In this document: in pieces, positions 15,719 through 24,100 of the stretch
How the letters are laid out: each line of letters opens with the position of its first letter
How positions within the stretch are numbered: the stretch's first letter is position 1
Program-made: the position numbers and the translations under genes
Notes under the pieces: generated by a model
The model's input: only the letters and a program-made list of their open reading frames with translations
Database searches by the model: none
Told to the model about the DNA's origin: nothing
Source: Mycoplasmatota bacterium
Lineage (GTDB): Bacteria; Bacillota_I; Bacilli_A; Izemoplasmatales; Hujiaoplasmataceae
Direction: 5' to 3'
Assembly (NCBI GenBank): GCA_016342455.1
Contig: JAEIOE010000004.1
Coordinates: 1-64,000, forward strand
Length of the DNA: 64,000 nucleotides

Positions 15719-17733
15719 ATGACATTACCTCCTAAGGCTTTGTTGATAGAGTCAATATCGAAGGTAGGTGATGTTGTATTAATTGTGATATTGTTGGTAG
15801 CATTTGTCGTTGTAGCATTAGAACTATTTGATACTGAGCTGATACTTTTTAAATTGAATGCATCACCAAAGAAATCGCCTATCCCACCAAAGAATCCACC
15901 TACTTTATCGACTGCATTAGACACAAAACTACTTACTCCATCAGTAATGTTTGAAGCTAAGTCACCAATACCTGACGTAATATTTCTAAAGATATCTTTT
16001 ACTTTACCACCAAGATCTCCCATTTTGGAAGGCAACTCACCAATCCACTCGAATATTTTCTGCAAGAATTCTACAATTTTTTGAACCACATCCAATACTG
16101 GTTTTAATACAGTACTAAGGACCTGAATCGCTGGGACAAGAATGAAACTTAAAACATTACCAACAAGTGTGATAAGAGGTGCAAGTGCATTTAATATTTC
16201 TGCAAAGATACTTATTTGTGCGATTAGTGGCATAAGAATGACATCAAGTATCGGAACAAGCAAATCCACTAACATTACTACCAGATTGATAATAACGTCA
16301 AGTATAGGCTGCAAGGCAGTCATCAAGCTATCTACAATTGCTAAAATTGGTGGAAGCAACTGCATGAACGTTTCCATGAGCCTTCCTAGTAATGCTTTAA
16401 ATTCTTCACTTTGAAATAATGCCATAGCCAATATTGCAATCAAAGCACCAATTCCAAGAGTAGCAAAGTTTATACCAGCTCCTGCAAACAATCCAGCTGT
16501 ACCTACTCCTTTTAGTGCCATGGAAGCTATGTTCAGTAAAGGACCAACTTTTCCAACAATGGATAAAACTGGTCCGATGGCAGCTACTAAGGCGACAATC
16601 GTTGCGATGATTTTCTTTGTTCCTGAATCTAAGTTATTCCATTTTTCGATCCAATCTTTTACAGTTGGTATAATATTGTCTCGAACCTTTATAATTAATT
16701 CTTGTAAGACTGGTAAAACAGTACTTGCTAAATCAACAGCTAAACTCGATAATGCTTGCTTAGTACGATCAAGTGCATCTGTAAACTCACCTGCTAGCTC
16801 AGCTTGTTCATTTGTAACAATACCTAGTTCTCTTGCTTCTTTTCTTAAACCATTAATTGCATTAGTTTCACTAGATAATATAGGGAGTACTTCAGTTCCG
16901 ATTTTCTCTCCAAAGAATTCGTTGGCTATACCAACACGGACAGCCTCATCAGCAACATTACTTAAAGCATTACGGATCAACTCAAAAGCTTGATCGGCAT
17001 CTTTTCCTTTTAGATCATCTACAGTTAATCCGATCATCGCTAAACTATCGACTACTTTATCACCATTACCAGTTGCAATATCCCCAAGAATACCATTGAC
17101 CTTTGTGAAGGCTTTTGTCATGGATTCTGTCGAAGTTCCCATAATCGTTGCAACATGATTCCATTCTTGGAACTTTTCAGCTGACAATCCTAATTTCTGA
17201 GCTGTATCACCTATTTCATCAGCAGTGTATGCAGTCTTAACAGAGAAGGCTGTTAAAGCAGCAACGGCTCCTAGAATAGGAACCGTTACAGATTTTGTGA
17301 GTGATGAACCAAGTTTACCAATTTTCTCAAAATTAGCATTTCCAAGTTGTTTGATTTTATCAGCAGTTCTACCTAATTCATTGTTTAACTTTGATACTTC
17401 TGCTTCTGAATAGGATACATTTCGTTTTAGTTTGTTGAATTCTTCTTGACTTATATCTCCTACTTGAACTGCTTTTCTGGCTTTCTCAAGTTCTTGATTT
17501 TGAGTTTCAAGTTTCTTTTTTGTTTGTACCAGGATATCATTTAACTTGCCTTGTTTTGATTTCCACAAATCAAGATTCGTACTATCGTATTTCAGGTTTG
17601 TATTGATGGCTTTTAAATCTTTGTTCTGTTCTTTTAGGTCTTTCTTGATACCATTCAGTTCGTTTTCTAAGTCTCTCCCATCAAGGCTGAGCTTGATGTT
17701 TAATCCTTTAACTGTTTCTGCCAAAATACTCAC
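15715..17733 (-). CDS. Tape measure protein
   Basis: This 672-aa protein is built as a tape measure: a coiled coil in residues 15-130, the TMP core LTAFSVKTAYTADEIGDTAQKLGLSAEKFQEW near 160-195, a long hydrophobic region with several membrane-like helices (360-560), and a Ser/Asn/Thr-rich C-terminus. The hydrophobic part would cross the host membrane during injection. At 672 aa it would set a fairly short tail, roughly 100 nm by the usual rule of about 1.5 angstrom per residue. The predicted start is GTG 17733; a TTG three codons later has a better-spaced site (AGAGGTGA). Confidence 0.85.
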   Translation of the reverse strand: MSILAETVKGLNIKLSLDGRDLENELNGIKKDLKEQNKDLKAINTNLKYDSTNLDLWKSKQGKLNDILVQTKKKLETQNQELEKARKAVQVGDISQEEFNKLKRNVSYSEAEVSKLNNELGRTADKIKQLGNANFEKIGKLGSSLTKSVTVPILGAVAALTAFSVKTAYTADEIGDTAQKLGLSAEKFQEWNHVATIMGTSTESMTKAFTKVNGILGDIATGNGDKVVDSLAMIGLTVDDLKGKDADQAFELIRNALSNVADEAVRVGIANEFFGEKIGTEVLPILSSETNAINGLRKEARELGIVTNEQAELAGEFTDALDRTKQALSSLAVDLASTVLPVLQELIIKVRDNIIPTVKDWIEKWNNLDSGTKKIIATIVALVAAIGPVLSIVGKVGPLLNIASMALKGVGTAGLFAGAGINFATLGIGALIAILAMALFQSEEFKALLGRLMETFMQLLPPILAIVDSLMTALQPILDVIINLVVMLVDLLVPILDVILMPLIAQISIFAEILNALAPLITLVGNVLSFILVPAIQVLSTVLKPVLDVVQKIVEFLQKIFEWIGELPSKMGDLGGKVKDIFRNITSGIGDLASNITDGVSSFVSNAVDKVGGFFGGIGDFFGDAFNLKSISSVSNSSNATTTNATNNITINTTSPTFDIDSINKALGGNVI

Positions 17734-17793
17734 CTCTCATTTCAAAAGAAAAACACACCAAATGATGTGTTTTAAAGATTATAATGCTTTCTG

Positions 17794-18357
17794 TTATTTG
17801 ATTTCTGCAAGTAATACTTCCATACTTTCAGCAAAAGTTGGAATGTTGTTTTTCCAGTATGGAATGGATATTTCTATTGATTTAATAGCTTTATCAAACT
17901 GTGCTCTTCCATATTCTTTTTTGAATTTATTAAGGAAAAATTCAAAATCAGTTGGTTTCATTGACCTTTTATTAATTACTCCATCAGATAGTTTTATCAA
18001 AATATTAAGATATATCATAGCGCTACCTTGATTCATATCAGTCTTCTCCGAAACTTGATAACTTAAATCTTTAATGTCATTATAACCTTTTTTATACTGC
18101 TTAAAAGAGTTCCAAACTTCCTCGATCATTTCTGTTGTAATTACGTTATTAGTTCTTTTGCTTGCTTTTGTATCAAAAGTACCGGCTGCTTGCTTTTCTT
18201 CAGTTGGCTGCTTAAGTGAGAATGGTAATCCTTTTTCTTTCACAATCTTATTCATGAATATACTAAAAGCAAGCTCAACATCTAACCCAACAGAATCTAA
18301 AATTGACTTTACTTCCCTTAATAAATTTTCTTCTACTTCAAACGATAAACTTGACAT
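17794..18357 (-). CDS. RelB/DinJ-like ribbon-helix-helix protein with a C-terminal extension
   Basis: This 187-aa protein begins with a RelB/DinJ-type domain: SLSFEVEENLLREVKSILDS followed by LDVELAFSIFMNKIV and KGLPFSL, the usual DinJ pattern. A further 120 residues contain a helical region of unknown family. DinJ proteins are antitoxins and operon repressors, but no toxin gene is adjacent, so this looks like an orphan regulator. ATG 18357 is preferred (AGGAGG 5 nt upstream). It interrupts the tail module between the chaperones and the tape measure gene and has its own consensus promoter, so it is cargo probably expressed in the lysogen. Confidence 0.6.
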   Translation of the reverse strand: MSSLSFEVEENLLREVKSILDSVGLDVELAFSIFMNKIVKEKGLPFSLKQPTEEKQAAGTFDTKASKRTNNVITTEMIEEVWNSFKQYKKGYNDIKDLSYQVSEKTDMNQGSAMIYLNILIKLSDGVINKRSMKPTDFEFFLNKFKKEYGRAQFDKAIKSIEISIPYWKNNIPTFAESMEVLLAEIK

Positions 18358-18373
18358 ATAATCCTCCTTCAAT

Positions 18374-18459
18374 GTAATCACTATGTATTACTTAGCTTTA
18401 TTATACATTACTTGTATATTTACTGTCAATAGTAATTTTAGTAATACAGTAGTAATTAC
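18374..18459 (-). promoter_or_regulatory. Consensus sigma-70 promoter with flanking GTAAT/ATTAC operators
   Basis: On the minus strand, TTGACA (18424-18429) and TATAAT (18400-18405) are both perfect, with an 18-bp spacer. Two imperfect palindromes, GTAAT-N8-ATTAC (18374-18391) and GTAAT-N9-ATTAC (18441-18459), stand on either side. The arrangement fits autoregulation by the RelB/DinJ-like product. Confidence 0.75.
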
Positions 18460-18701
18460 AGTAAAAAGGCATCAATGTCTTGTTGTTTTGCTCTTCTATT
18501 GCCTTGCTTTCCACTAATCACATTCATCTCAAGCTCAATTATCTCAAAGTATGTGTTTAGATCAAAAGTTTTAGTATCCTCAATAGATAATCCTAGATGA
18601 GCAAGATTAAATATGATGTTTGCGGTAATGTTTTGAGATCCAGAGTTATTTGGGACTCCCATTGCCTGCTGACCCTTTTTGAAATGTGGCAAGCATTTCA
18701 C
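18456..18701 (-). CDS. Tail assembly chaperone, frameshifted C-terminal part (gpT-like)
   Basis: This reading frame overlaps the end of the gpG-like gene by 56 bp and continues into a short acidic helical segment (NITANIIFNLAHLGLSIEDT, then QQDIDAFLL). Its own ATG has no ribosome binding site. It is more likely made as the extension of the upstream chaperone by programmed frameshifting, giving a fusion of about 179 aa. The fusion would bring the tape measure protein to the tail tube, as in lambda gpGT. The ordinary product for the second frame alone is not expected. Confidence 0.65.
   Translation of the reverse strand: MKCLPHFKKGQQAMGVPNNSGSQNITANIIFNLAHLGLSIEDTKTFDLNTYFEIIELEMNVISGKQGNRRAKQQDIDAFLL
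18646..18680 (-). promoter_or_regulatory. Candidate programmed frameshift site of the tail chaperone
   Basis: The two chaperone frames overlap without a separate ribosome binding site for the second. To enter it the ribosome must move +1 (or -2). The clearest candidate is CCC AAA TAA at the end of the first frame (CCC at 18652-18654 can re-pair as CCA), close to the stop. A run CAAAAAGGG 20 nt upstream is an alternative for -2 slippage. Direction and site are inferred from the frames alone. Confidence 0.5.
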
Positions 18702-18996
18702 CTATCGTATTCGTCAGATTTTGTAGTTCATCTTGATTGCTTAAAATAGAAAAGTCTAACAACATTAAAAAGTCGTTGTAAGATAGCTTGCTGAACGGTC
18801 TATGCAAGACATAGATGATTCTAAAAATAGTATCAATTACAGTTGTCAGATCTTCTCCGTTTTTCAAACTTACATTATCTAGTTTGTTGATATCGTTGAA
18901 TAACTCGGTAGAGAACACATTTCTATATTCAATAATCGTAAATAGAGATGAATGAAGACGATAATCTTTATCGCCAAGTTTAAGTGTTTTTTCCAT
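18646..18996 (-). CDS. Tail assembly chaperone (gpG-like)
   Basis: This 116-aa protein lies between the major tail protein and the tape measure region, the expected site for gpG. It starts MEKTLKLGDKDYRLHSSLFTI, like chaperones of Firmicutes siphoviruses, and is helical and acidic in the middle. It ends ...GNGSPK. The last codons are CCC AAA TAA, which allow a +1 slip from CCC to CCA into the downstream frame. Confidence 0.7.
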   Translation of the reverse strand: MEKTLKLGDKDYRLHSSLFTIIEYRNVFSTELFNDINKLDNVSLKNGEDLTTVIDTIFRIIYVLHRPFSKLSYNDFLMLLDFSILSNQDELQNLTNTIGEMLATFQKGSAGNGSPK

Positions 18997-19006
18997 TAGT
19001 CATATC

Positions 19007-19573
19007 CTAAATAAATGTTGGTAATTCTGGTGCACTAGTTAAAAATGCAGTGTAGTTGGTATCTCCAACTCCAGCAATAATTCTTAAAATAAGATTGTTT
19101 CCAGATTCAATTGGTCTTGCTGTAATGCTCAATGTAATTGAGTTTGCTTCGATTGAATCTGCTTTTGATTTGCTTGCATCACCTGAAGGTGTCGCGGTAC
19201 ATAAGAAGTACCAAATACGTCTTGCCTTGATGTCTCCTTGAATCTCATATCCTAATGCAAATGTCTTTGTTTCGCCATTTACTATCTCTACCAGGTTTCC
19301 ATTTGTGTCTTCTAAGAAACCAAATATGTCCTTTTTAAAGACTTCATCAATCTCTGTAAATTTCAATGTAACATTTGTTCCTGAATTTGATACTAGTGTT
19401 GCGATCACTTTGTCATCAGCATATACTTGTGTGCTTCCACCGATTGCTTCAGTCGTAATCTCTTGTGCTCCTTCTAATTTTTTTGGTAATCCAAAAGTCC
19501 AACTACCATCTTCTGCTTGTGTGGCTAATGCATAATGTACATTTTTTAAGCCAAAAGTAACTTTATTACTCAT
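19007..19573 (-). CDS. Major tail protein (tube)
   Basis: This 188-aa protein resembles the phi13-type major tail proteins of Firmicutes siphoviruses: an N-terminal KVTFGLKNVHYALATQAEDG, a central beta-sandwich (FKKDIFGFLEDTNG) and ESGNNLILRIIAG near the end. It would polymerise into the flexible non-contractile tube. It follows the tail terminator by two bases and precedes the chaperones, exactly the usual order. The protein is full length for this family and has no Ig-like extension. Confidence 0.8.
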   Translation of the reverse strand: MSNKVTFGLKNVHYALATQAEDGSWTFGLPKKLEGAQEITTEAIGGSTQVYADDKVIATLVSNSGTNVTLKFTEIDEVFKKDIFGFLEDTNGNLVEIVNGETKTFALGYEIQGDIKARRIWYFLCTATPSGDASKSKADSIEANSITLSITARPIESGNNLILRIIAGVGDTNYTAFLTSAPELPTFI

Positions 19574-19575
19574 AA

Positions 19576-19911
19576 TTAAATAACCTCCAATTTAATTTCA
19601 TAAACTCTGTTAATAGATCCATCTTCATTTGTGTATTCAGATAGCATTTGAAACTCATAATTGCTTAAATATAAATATAACTCGAGTCGTTCTTCCAACT
19701 CGAGATTCTTTTTTTGTGTAATCAAATTCACTTGAATCGTTGCGATTCTCATTTGAACTTTATCATCTGCATATACAGTTCCACGATTGCTTATTTCTTG
19801 ATAAACAATATAATCATTTTCTTGAATGATATTTTCTCTAGTGCCATAGGATACTTGTCCAGGTAAAGCTGACTCTAATACTTGATATAGATTTTCTAAT
19901 ATGATTTGCAT
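19576..19911 (-). CDS. Tail terminator protein
   Basis: This 111-aa protein is placed between the gp10-like protein and the major tail protein. The sequence (LPGQVSYGTRENIIQENDYIVYQEISNRGTVYADDKV) matches the tail terminator style of HK97-like phages, which caps the tube and sets tail completion. Its start overlaps the preceding gene's stop by one base. Function is inferred from gene order and general similarity rather than from catalytic residues. Confidence 0.65.
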   Translation of the reverse strand: MQIILENLYQVLESALPGQVSYGTRENIIQENDYIVYQEISNRGTVYADDKVQMRIATIQVNLITQKKNLELEERLELYLYLSNYEFQMLSEYTNEDGSINRVYEIKLEVI

Positions 19912-20303
19912 TATAAGCCACCTTTCTCAATCAATTGTTTGATATCCTCAAGCATCTTTGGAGTAAGCAAATCAAAGGCAGGTCTCAAGAATGGTCTTGG
20001 CCCTACATACTTACCACTTTTGTGAGTAAATCCAAACTCAAGCAAATGTGTGAGCTTTCCTTTTGTGTTTGAGTATATTGATATTGTTTTGTTAATTCCT
20101 TCACCTTGTGGTGTGGCAACAAAAGAATCAGCAAAAGGTTTAGATCCACCACTTCTTGGCGCATGATTCGATATGTATTTCACAATCTCTCCTGCTGTTT
20201 CATCAAGCCTTTTTTCTAATTTGGGAATAAGCTCATCAACATAATCTTCAACCATATTTTCAATAGCGACTCCTAACTCATCAAGCGTAACCAATGATGT
20301 CAC
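19911..20303 (-). CDS. HK97 gp10-like tail/neck component
   Basis: This 130-aa protein has the gp10 family hallmarks: an N-terminal helix, NHAPRSGGSKPFADSF near residue 48 and LLEFGFTHKSGKYVGPRPFLRPA near 88-110, the last being the most conserved block of the family. It forms part of the neck or tail completion complex. It overlaps the head closure gene by 23 bp and the tail terminator by one base, as part of a compact connector block. Confidence 0.85.
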   Translation of the reverse strand: MTSLVTLDELGVAIENMVEDYVDELIPKLEKRLDETAGEIVKYISNHAPRSGGSKPFADSFVATPQGEGINKTISIYSNTKGKLTHLLEFGFTHKSGKYVGPRPFLRPAFDLLTPKMLEDIKQLIEKGGL

Positions 20304-20616
20304 TCTTTCTGATCTTTGATCTACTCAAGTAGAGTTCAGTAAATTGTCCAGCGGTATATGTTCGCTCTATTTTGTAGATTACATTTCCAATATCAACATA
20401 CTTGCTATTGTCATATAGAAAGCTTTGAATCTTAACTGCAATATCAATGTGGATATCTGATCTTTTACTTTCATAATATTCTCTAGAAGTAATACTGAAA
20501 TTTATGCCAATGACTTCTTTTGAATGTAGGAAAAGGTAGCTTGAGCCACCGATTGAATTTTGAACCAAATCAATGGTTAGTAACTGCATTCTTATATTGG
20601 GGGAATTAGGATACAT
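20281..20616 (-). CDS. Head-tail adaptor (head closure) protein
   Basis: This 111-aa protein is in the SPP1 gp16/HK97 gp7 position. It is a small beta-barrel (FLHSKEVIGINFSITSREYYESKRSDI) and ends with a conserved stretch IERTYTAGQFTELYLSR. The family closes the capsid after packaging. ATG 20616 is chosen, as AAAGGA lies about 10 nt upstream; the track start is a TTG two codons earlier with too short a spacing. Confidence 0.7.
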   Translation of the reverse strand: MYPNSPNIRMQLLTIDLVQNSIGGSSYLFLHSKEVIGINFSITSREYYESKRSDIHIDIAVKIQSFLYDNSKYVDIGNVIYKIERTYTAGQFTELYLSRSKIRKSDIIGYA

Positions 20617-20902
20617 TTTCAATAGTTCCTTTCGTTAGCGCGATTTGTCCAACTAACATATCGAATGTTTTAGGCAGTTCTTTTGCACTACCATCATTCT
20701 TGAAACCAAAGAAGGTTTTCACATAAATAATAATGATTGTACTAACCATTGGATTCAATTCGTCATTTATATAAGAAGGATCAATCCCACAACTCTCTAA
20801 ATAAAGTTTGCAACTATCTATGTGAGTCATAAGCTCATCATCAGCAAATGTTTCTGATTGGGGGATTAGTAGTGCTTTTTTTACAATATCTAAAATTGCC
20901 AT
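20606..20902 (-). CDS. Head-tail connector (gp6-like, DNA packaging) protein
   Basis: This 98-aa all-helical protein with DDELMTHIDSCKLYLESCGID and a hydrophobic central helix STIIIIYVKTFFGF fits the phage gp6-like connector family that forms a ring under the portal. It sits right after the major capsid gene and overlaps the head closure gene by 11 bp. Length is usual for the family. Confidence 0.75.
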   Translation of the reverse strand: MAILDIVKKALLIPQSETFADDELMTHIDSCKLYLESCGIDPSYINDELNPMVSTIIIIYVKTFFGFKNDGSAKELPKTFDMLVGQIALTKGTIENVS

Positions 20903-20937
20903 GGAATCAATCCTTTCTTATCTTTTATTAGTGGTTA

Positions 20938-22071
20938 TTAGGCAGTTACTTTCTTTTTGATACGCAAGAAGCCGTTATAACCTACAACGTTGCCACCTGT
21001 GAATACAGATGCCTTATAACTGATAATTCCGTCTTTAAATTTGTAATCAGTAGATTTACCAATTTCAACTGATGAGAATATTGGAACTTCATAGTTTTTA
21101 AGAGCTCCATATGCGATACCATATTCTCCAGCTGCAGTATTTGAATCTGCAATAGCTTTGCAATGTGAATTGATGATGTAAGGAATACCATCGATTGTTT
21201 TACTCACGTAATCAATCGTATGAACTTTACGGCCTTCTTGAGTTTTAAGTCCGGCAAAAGCTCTCAAGTCATTCTTATTCAAGATAAGAACTGCTCCGCC
21301 TTCGACTTCTTCATCTCCACCGTAAGCAAAGACAATATCATCTAAACTTGTATCTGTGATAGCTGCGATTTCTAAAGGTGTTTTATCAGCAAGTGCTACA
21401 GCTGCATCACTGAAGATTCCAGTGAACGTATTTGAAGTTCCTGCACCACGTAAGATTTGTTCGCTGATTTTCTTTTTAAGAGAGATATTGATGTTACGAA
21501 GTACTTCTGCTTGATAAGGAATACTTGGAAGTTTTTCTAATTCTTCAGTGATTTCTGTATAAGCAGTAATCTTAACTTTAGTAATTGTTAAATATCCAAA
21601 TGCAGGTTCAGTTTCAGTGTAAGGTTGTCCTTCAAGTGTAGTACCAGCAATACCATTTGCTTTAACAAATGACTTCTTATAAGTCTCTCCACCATTAAGG
21701 TTGATGACATTTACGCGGTCTACTAAACTAGAAACTTGAGCAAAAGGAACTGGTGCTAATCCAGATGCTGTGTGTTCTGGAAGCAGAATTTCCTCGCTTG
21801 ATACTTGGATCACACGTTTTTCTCTTAATTGTTGACCTCGTAACTCTAATTTTTCTTTGTCAATTTGAGTGCGGTTATCAATGATGATTGGTTTGATTTC
21901 AGTTTTTGTAGCAATTGACATCTTTTTGTCAATCATACTTCTTTCTTCCTGAAGTGCTGTTGTTTCTGTTTCCATTGCTTCCAGTTTAATTAGATCTGCT
22001 TCATTATCAACAAGACCTCTAATTTCTGTTAATCGATTTTCGATTTCTTTTCTTCTTATTTCTAAATTCAT
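20938..22071 (-). CDS. Major capsid protein (HK97 fold)
   Basis: This 377-aa protein has an N-terminal coiled coil of about 100 residues (LEIRRKEIENRLTEIRGLVD) that acts as the delta scaffold. The HK97-fold part follows, with LPEHTASGLAPVPFAQVSSLVD at the expected cleavage zone, the GGETYKKSFV and TEPAFGYLTITKVKITAYTEITEE E-loop/P-domain region, and FTGGNVVGYNGFLRI at the end. The scaffold is removed by the neighbouring protease. It is the most abundant virion protein, and the size is normal. Confidence 0.92.
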   Translation of the reverse strand: MNLEIRRKEIENRLTEIRGLVDNEADLIKLEAMETETTALQEERSMIDKKMSIATKTEIKPIIIDNRTQIDKEKLELRGQQLREKRVIQVSSEEILLPEHTASGLAPVPFAQVSSLVDRVNVINLNGGETYKKSFVKANGIAGTTLEGQPYTETEPAFGYLTITKVKITAYTEITEELEKLPSIPYQAEVLRNINISLKKKISEQILRGAGTSNTFTGIFSDAAVALADKTPLEIAAITDTSLDDIVFAYGGDEEVEGGAVLILNKNDLRAFAGLKTQEGRKVHTIDYVSKTIDGIPYIINSHCKAIADSNTAAGEYGIAYGALKNYEVPIFSSVEIGKSTDYKFKDGIISYKASVFTGGNVVGYNGFLRIKKKVTA

Positions 22072-22085
22072 GCTTTCTTCTCCTT

Positions 22086-22676
22086 TTAGATTTGTGATTT
22101 TATTTTGATTCTTTTTTTGATAATTATTGATTGTTTTTCCTGCTCTACTAAATCCATAGTCTTTAGTTCTAACTCCATAGACTCTAAAGAACGAGCATAT
22201 ATACTGGTTGAATCATATGCCGGAGTATCCACAACCGACACATCATACAAACGTTCAATTTTTGTGATGGTTCTTTTTGGAATTCTGCCTTCACGATTCC
22301 AAACTTGCTCATCAACTGTAAATGCAAAACTCATTTTATCTAGAAGTCCACTTCTAACCATTTTATAAATGTCCTGGTTTGTCAGAGTATCCAATAGTTC
22401 AGCTCTAACTTTTAATCCAATACTATCTACGGTTAATTGAAGCGATTGATTCTTGGTTCTAGCTATAATTAAAAAGGAGTCCATATGATTGTATTTCATA
22501 GGAACATCATTCATTTTCGTTTCTGATAAAGCTCTGGAATCTATTTCTTCTATGAATCCATAACTTTCATCACCGATGAGTGTTTCGTTATTGAAGATAA
22601 TCGCATATCCTTCAAGGATCATCTTTCCTTCTGATTCTTCTAACGTTACATCAGCTAATCTAGTCTCTCTTAGCAT
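22086..22676 (-). CDS. HK97-family prohead protease
   Basis: This 196-aa protein has the serine protease fold of prohead proteases. The catalytic His is in MKYNHMD near residue 63, and the catalytic Ser in KMSFAFTV near 115. It ends the domain with RLYDVSVVDTPAYDSTSIYAR, the most typical block of the family. It removes the capsid scaffold. It overlaps the small gene upstream by 17 bp and precedes the capsid gene by 14 bp. Confidence 0.9.
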   Translation of the reverse strand: MLRETRLADVTLEESEGKMILEGYAIIFNNETLIGDESYGFIEEIDSRALSETKMNDVPMKYNHMDSFLIIARTKNQSLQLTVDSIGLKVRAELLDTLTNQDIYKMVRSGLLDKMSFAFTVDEQVWNREGRIPKRTITKIERLYDVSVVDTPAYDSTSIYARSLESMELELKTMDLVEQEKQSIIIKKRIKIKSQI

Positions 22677-22884
22677 CTGCGCGTACCTCCACTTGTTTTG
22701 GCTTAGGTTTTTCTTGTTTTATTTCTTTGGTATATTCATACTCCAGTTCCGAGTCCTTATATGAGAGTGCTTCAAATTTCTCTTGTTTACAGAACTCATC
22801 TATGACCTGTATTTTATCTTTTTGTGCTTTTAATATAACTTTGATTGCATCTTCTGAAATCTTTCCATTAACTGTTATTTTCAT
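22660..22884 (-). CDS. Small hypothetical protein between portal and protease
   Basis: This is a 74-aa, Lys/Glu-rich protein. The ATG at 22884 (MKITVNGKISEDA) is preferred over the track start at 22935: GGAGG stands right before it, and it overlaps the portal gene by only 17 bp. Genes of this size occur at this place in several HK97-like phages with unknown role. It could help scaffold or protease recruitment. Confidence 0.55.
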   Translation of the reverse strand: MKITVNGKISEDAIKVILKAQKDKIQVIDEFCKQEKFEALSYKDSELEYEYTKEIKQEKPKPKQVEVRADAKRD

Positions 22885-24088
22885 TTGTCTTTTCCTCCTG
22901 GTTTCCCACTTGATATAAGTTTGCTTTATCTGCATCTACAAAGTTAAGAGATTGTAGTCGCTTATTTCCACCTTCTATAGGTTCTAATCCTAATAGTGAT
23001 CTTGATTCATTGAGTGACATAATTCCTAAGCTCATGAGTTTTTCTATTGCTGTAACCTTTGTGTTCCATGAAGCATATTGTAATCTCTCGCTATAGAAGA
23101 TAATTTCTTCTCCACGCTCTAATTGATTATCTGTAAGTAATCCTAAAGAAAAAGCCTCGCTTAATTGAATAGCAAGAGGCTCAATCGTTGATTCGTAGAA
23201 TGAGTTATATTCGTCTTCAGTGTATTTATTCTGAAATATAGGAAGAGATACTCCGAAGTAATCTAGTATCTTTGATTGCAAAAACACAAGTGTATCTTTA
23301 TCAATAAGTTTAGGATCAACATTTAAAGGAATATATTCTGATTTTAAATCAATTGGAATAATTGAACTTCCTTTAACATTCAATGATTCAGACAGTGCAG
23401 TATCAAAGAGATCTCGTTGTTTTTTCTTATCTGCTTCAGAAAGCATTCCGTTCATCTTAATGATTCCACGGATTTGCATCGATGATTTGATCGCATTATC
23501 TATTCCCTGAAGCAAGCTATCATTAATTGATATCGTTTTAAGGATTGCTTCATGATCACCGGCTGATCCGGTTCCACCAAAGATATCATTTTGTGCATAA
23601 TGTCTTCGCAAATGAATTATATTATCATATGGCAATATGTATGACTCCCCATTATCAAACAGAAACTTGATAAAATATGCATCAGAACCATCAACAATCA
23701 TCTCTACAGTTACTGGCCTTAAAGGATACAAACCTTTAAGTTCTCCGGTTTTTTTATCAAACTTGGGATAAATAAATGCATTATCATTCAGTAACAACAA
23801 AGTAATTGTCTTATATATAAAATCATAAGGCGTCATGATCTCATTTGGTTTATATTTCAAAAGAAAAGACAGTCGACCTTTCTTCTCGGTTACTGTCTTA
23901 TCATTTTCAGTTTTTATAAATCTTGGTTTTAACTTGGCACACTGGCTTGCGACACGATCAATGCATATCTTAACCACATCACTATTGGAAATATTGTTTC
24001 CAAATGGTGTATAAAATGCATTAAGATTACTTATTAACTGGAGTGCATCAAATGATCCGGTTTTGCTTTTTCTTTTAAATATAACCAT
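22868..24088 (-). CDS. Portal protein
   Basis: This 406-aa protein matches the HK97-type portal family: SDVVKICIDRVASQCAKLKPRF near residue 40, LNDNAFIYPKFDK near 95, DNIIHLRRHYAQNDIFGGTG near 160 and YFGVSLPIFQNKYTEDEYNSFYES near 290. It forms the dodecameric ring through which DNA enters the head. The gene lies between terminase and protease, with one cargo gene (24101-24574) inserted upstream. Length is usual. Confidence 0.92.
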   Translation of the reverse strand: MVIFKRKSKTGSFDALQLISNLNAFYTPFGNNISNSDVVKICIDRVASQCAKLKPRFIKTENDKTVTEKKGRLSFLLKYKPNEIMTPYDFIYKTITLLLLNDNAFIYPKFDKKTGELKGLYPLRPVTVEMIVDGSDAYFIKFLFDNGESYILPYDNIIHLRRHYAQNDIFGGTGSAGDHEAILKTISINDSLLQGIDNAIKSSMQIRGIIKMNGMLSEADKKKQRDLFDTALSESLNVKGSSIIPIDLKSEYIPLNVDPKLIDKDTLVFLQSKILDYFGVSLPIFQNKYTEDEYNSFYESTIEPLAIQLSEAFSLGLLTDNQLERGEEIIFYSERLQYASWNTKVTAIEKLMSLGIMSLNESRSLLGLEPIEGGNKRLQSLNFVDADKANLYQVGNQEEKTNENNS

Positions 24089-24100
24089 TTAATCAACCTT

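Noticed and set aside
15707-17413. Plus-strand ORFs opposite the tape measure gene (for example 16520-16993)
   Set aside because: They come from the repetitive hydrophobic codons of the tape measure gene. They lack start signals and family likeness.
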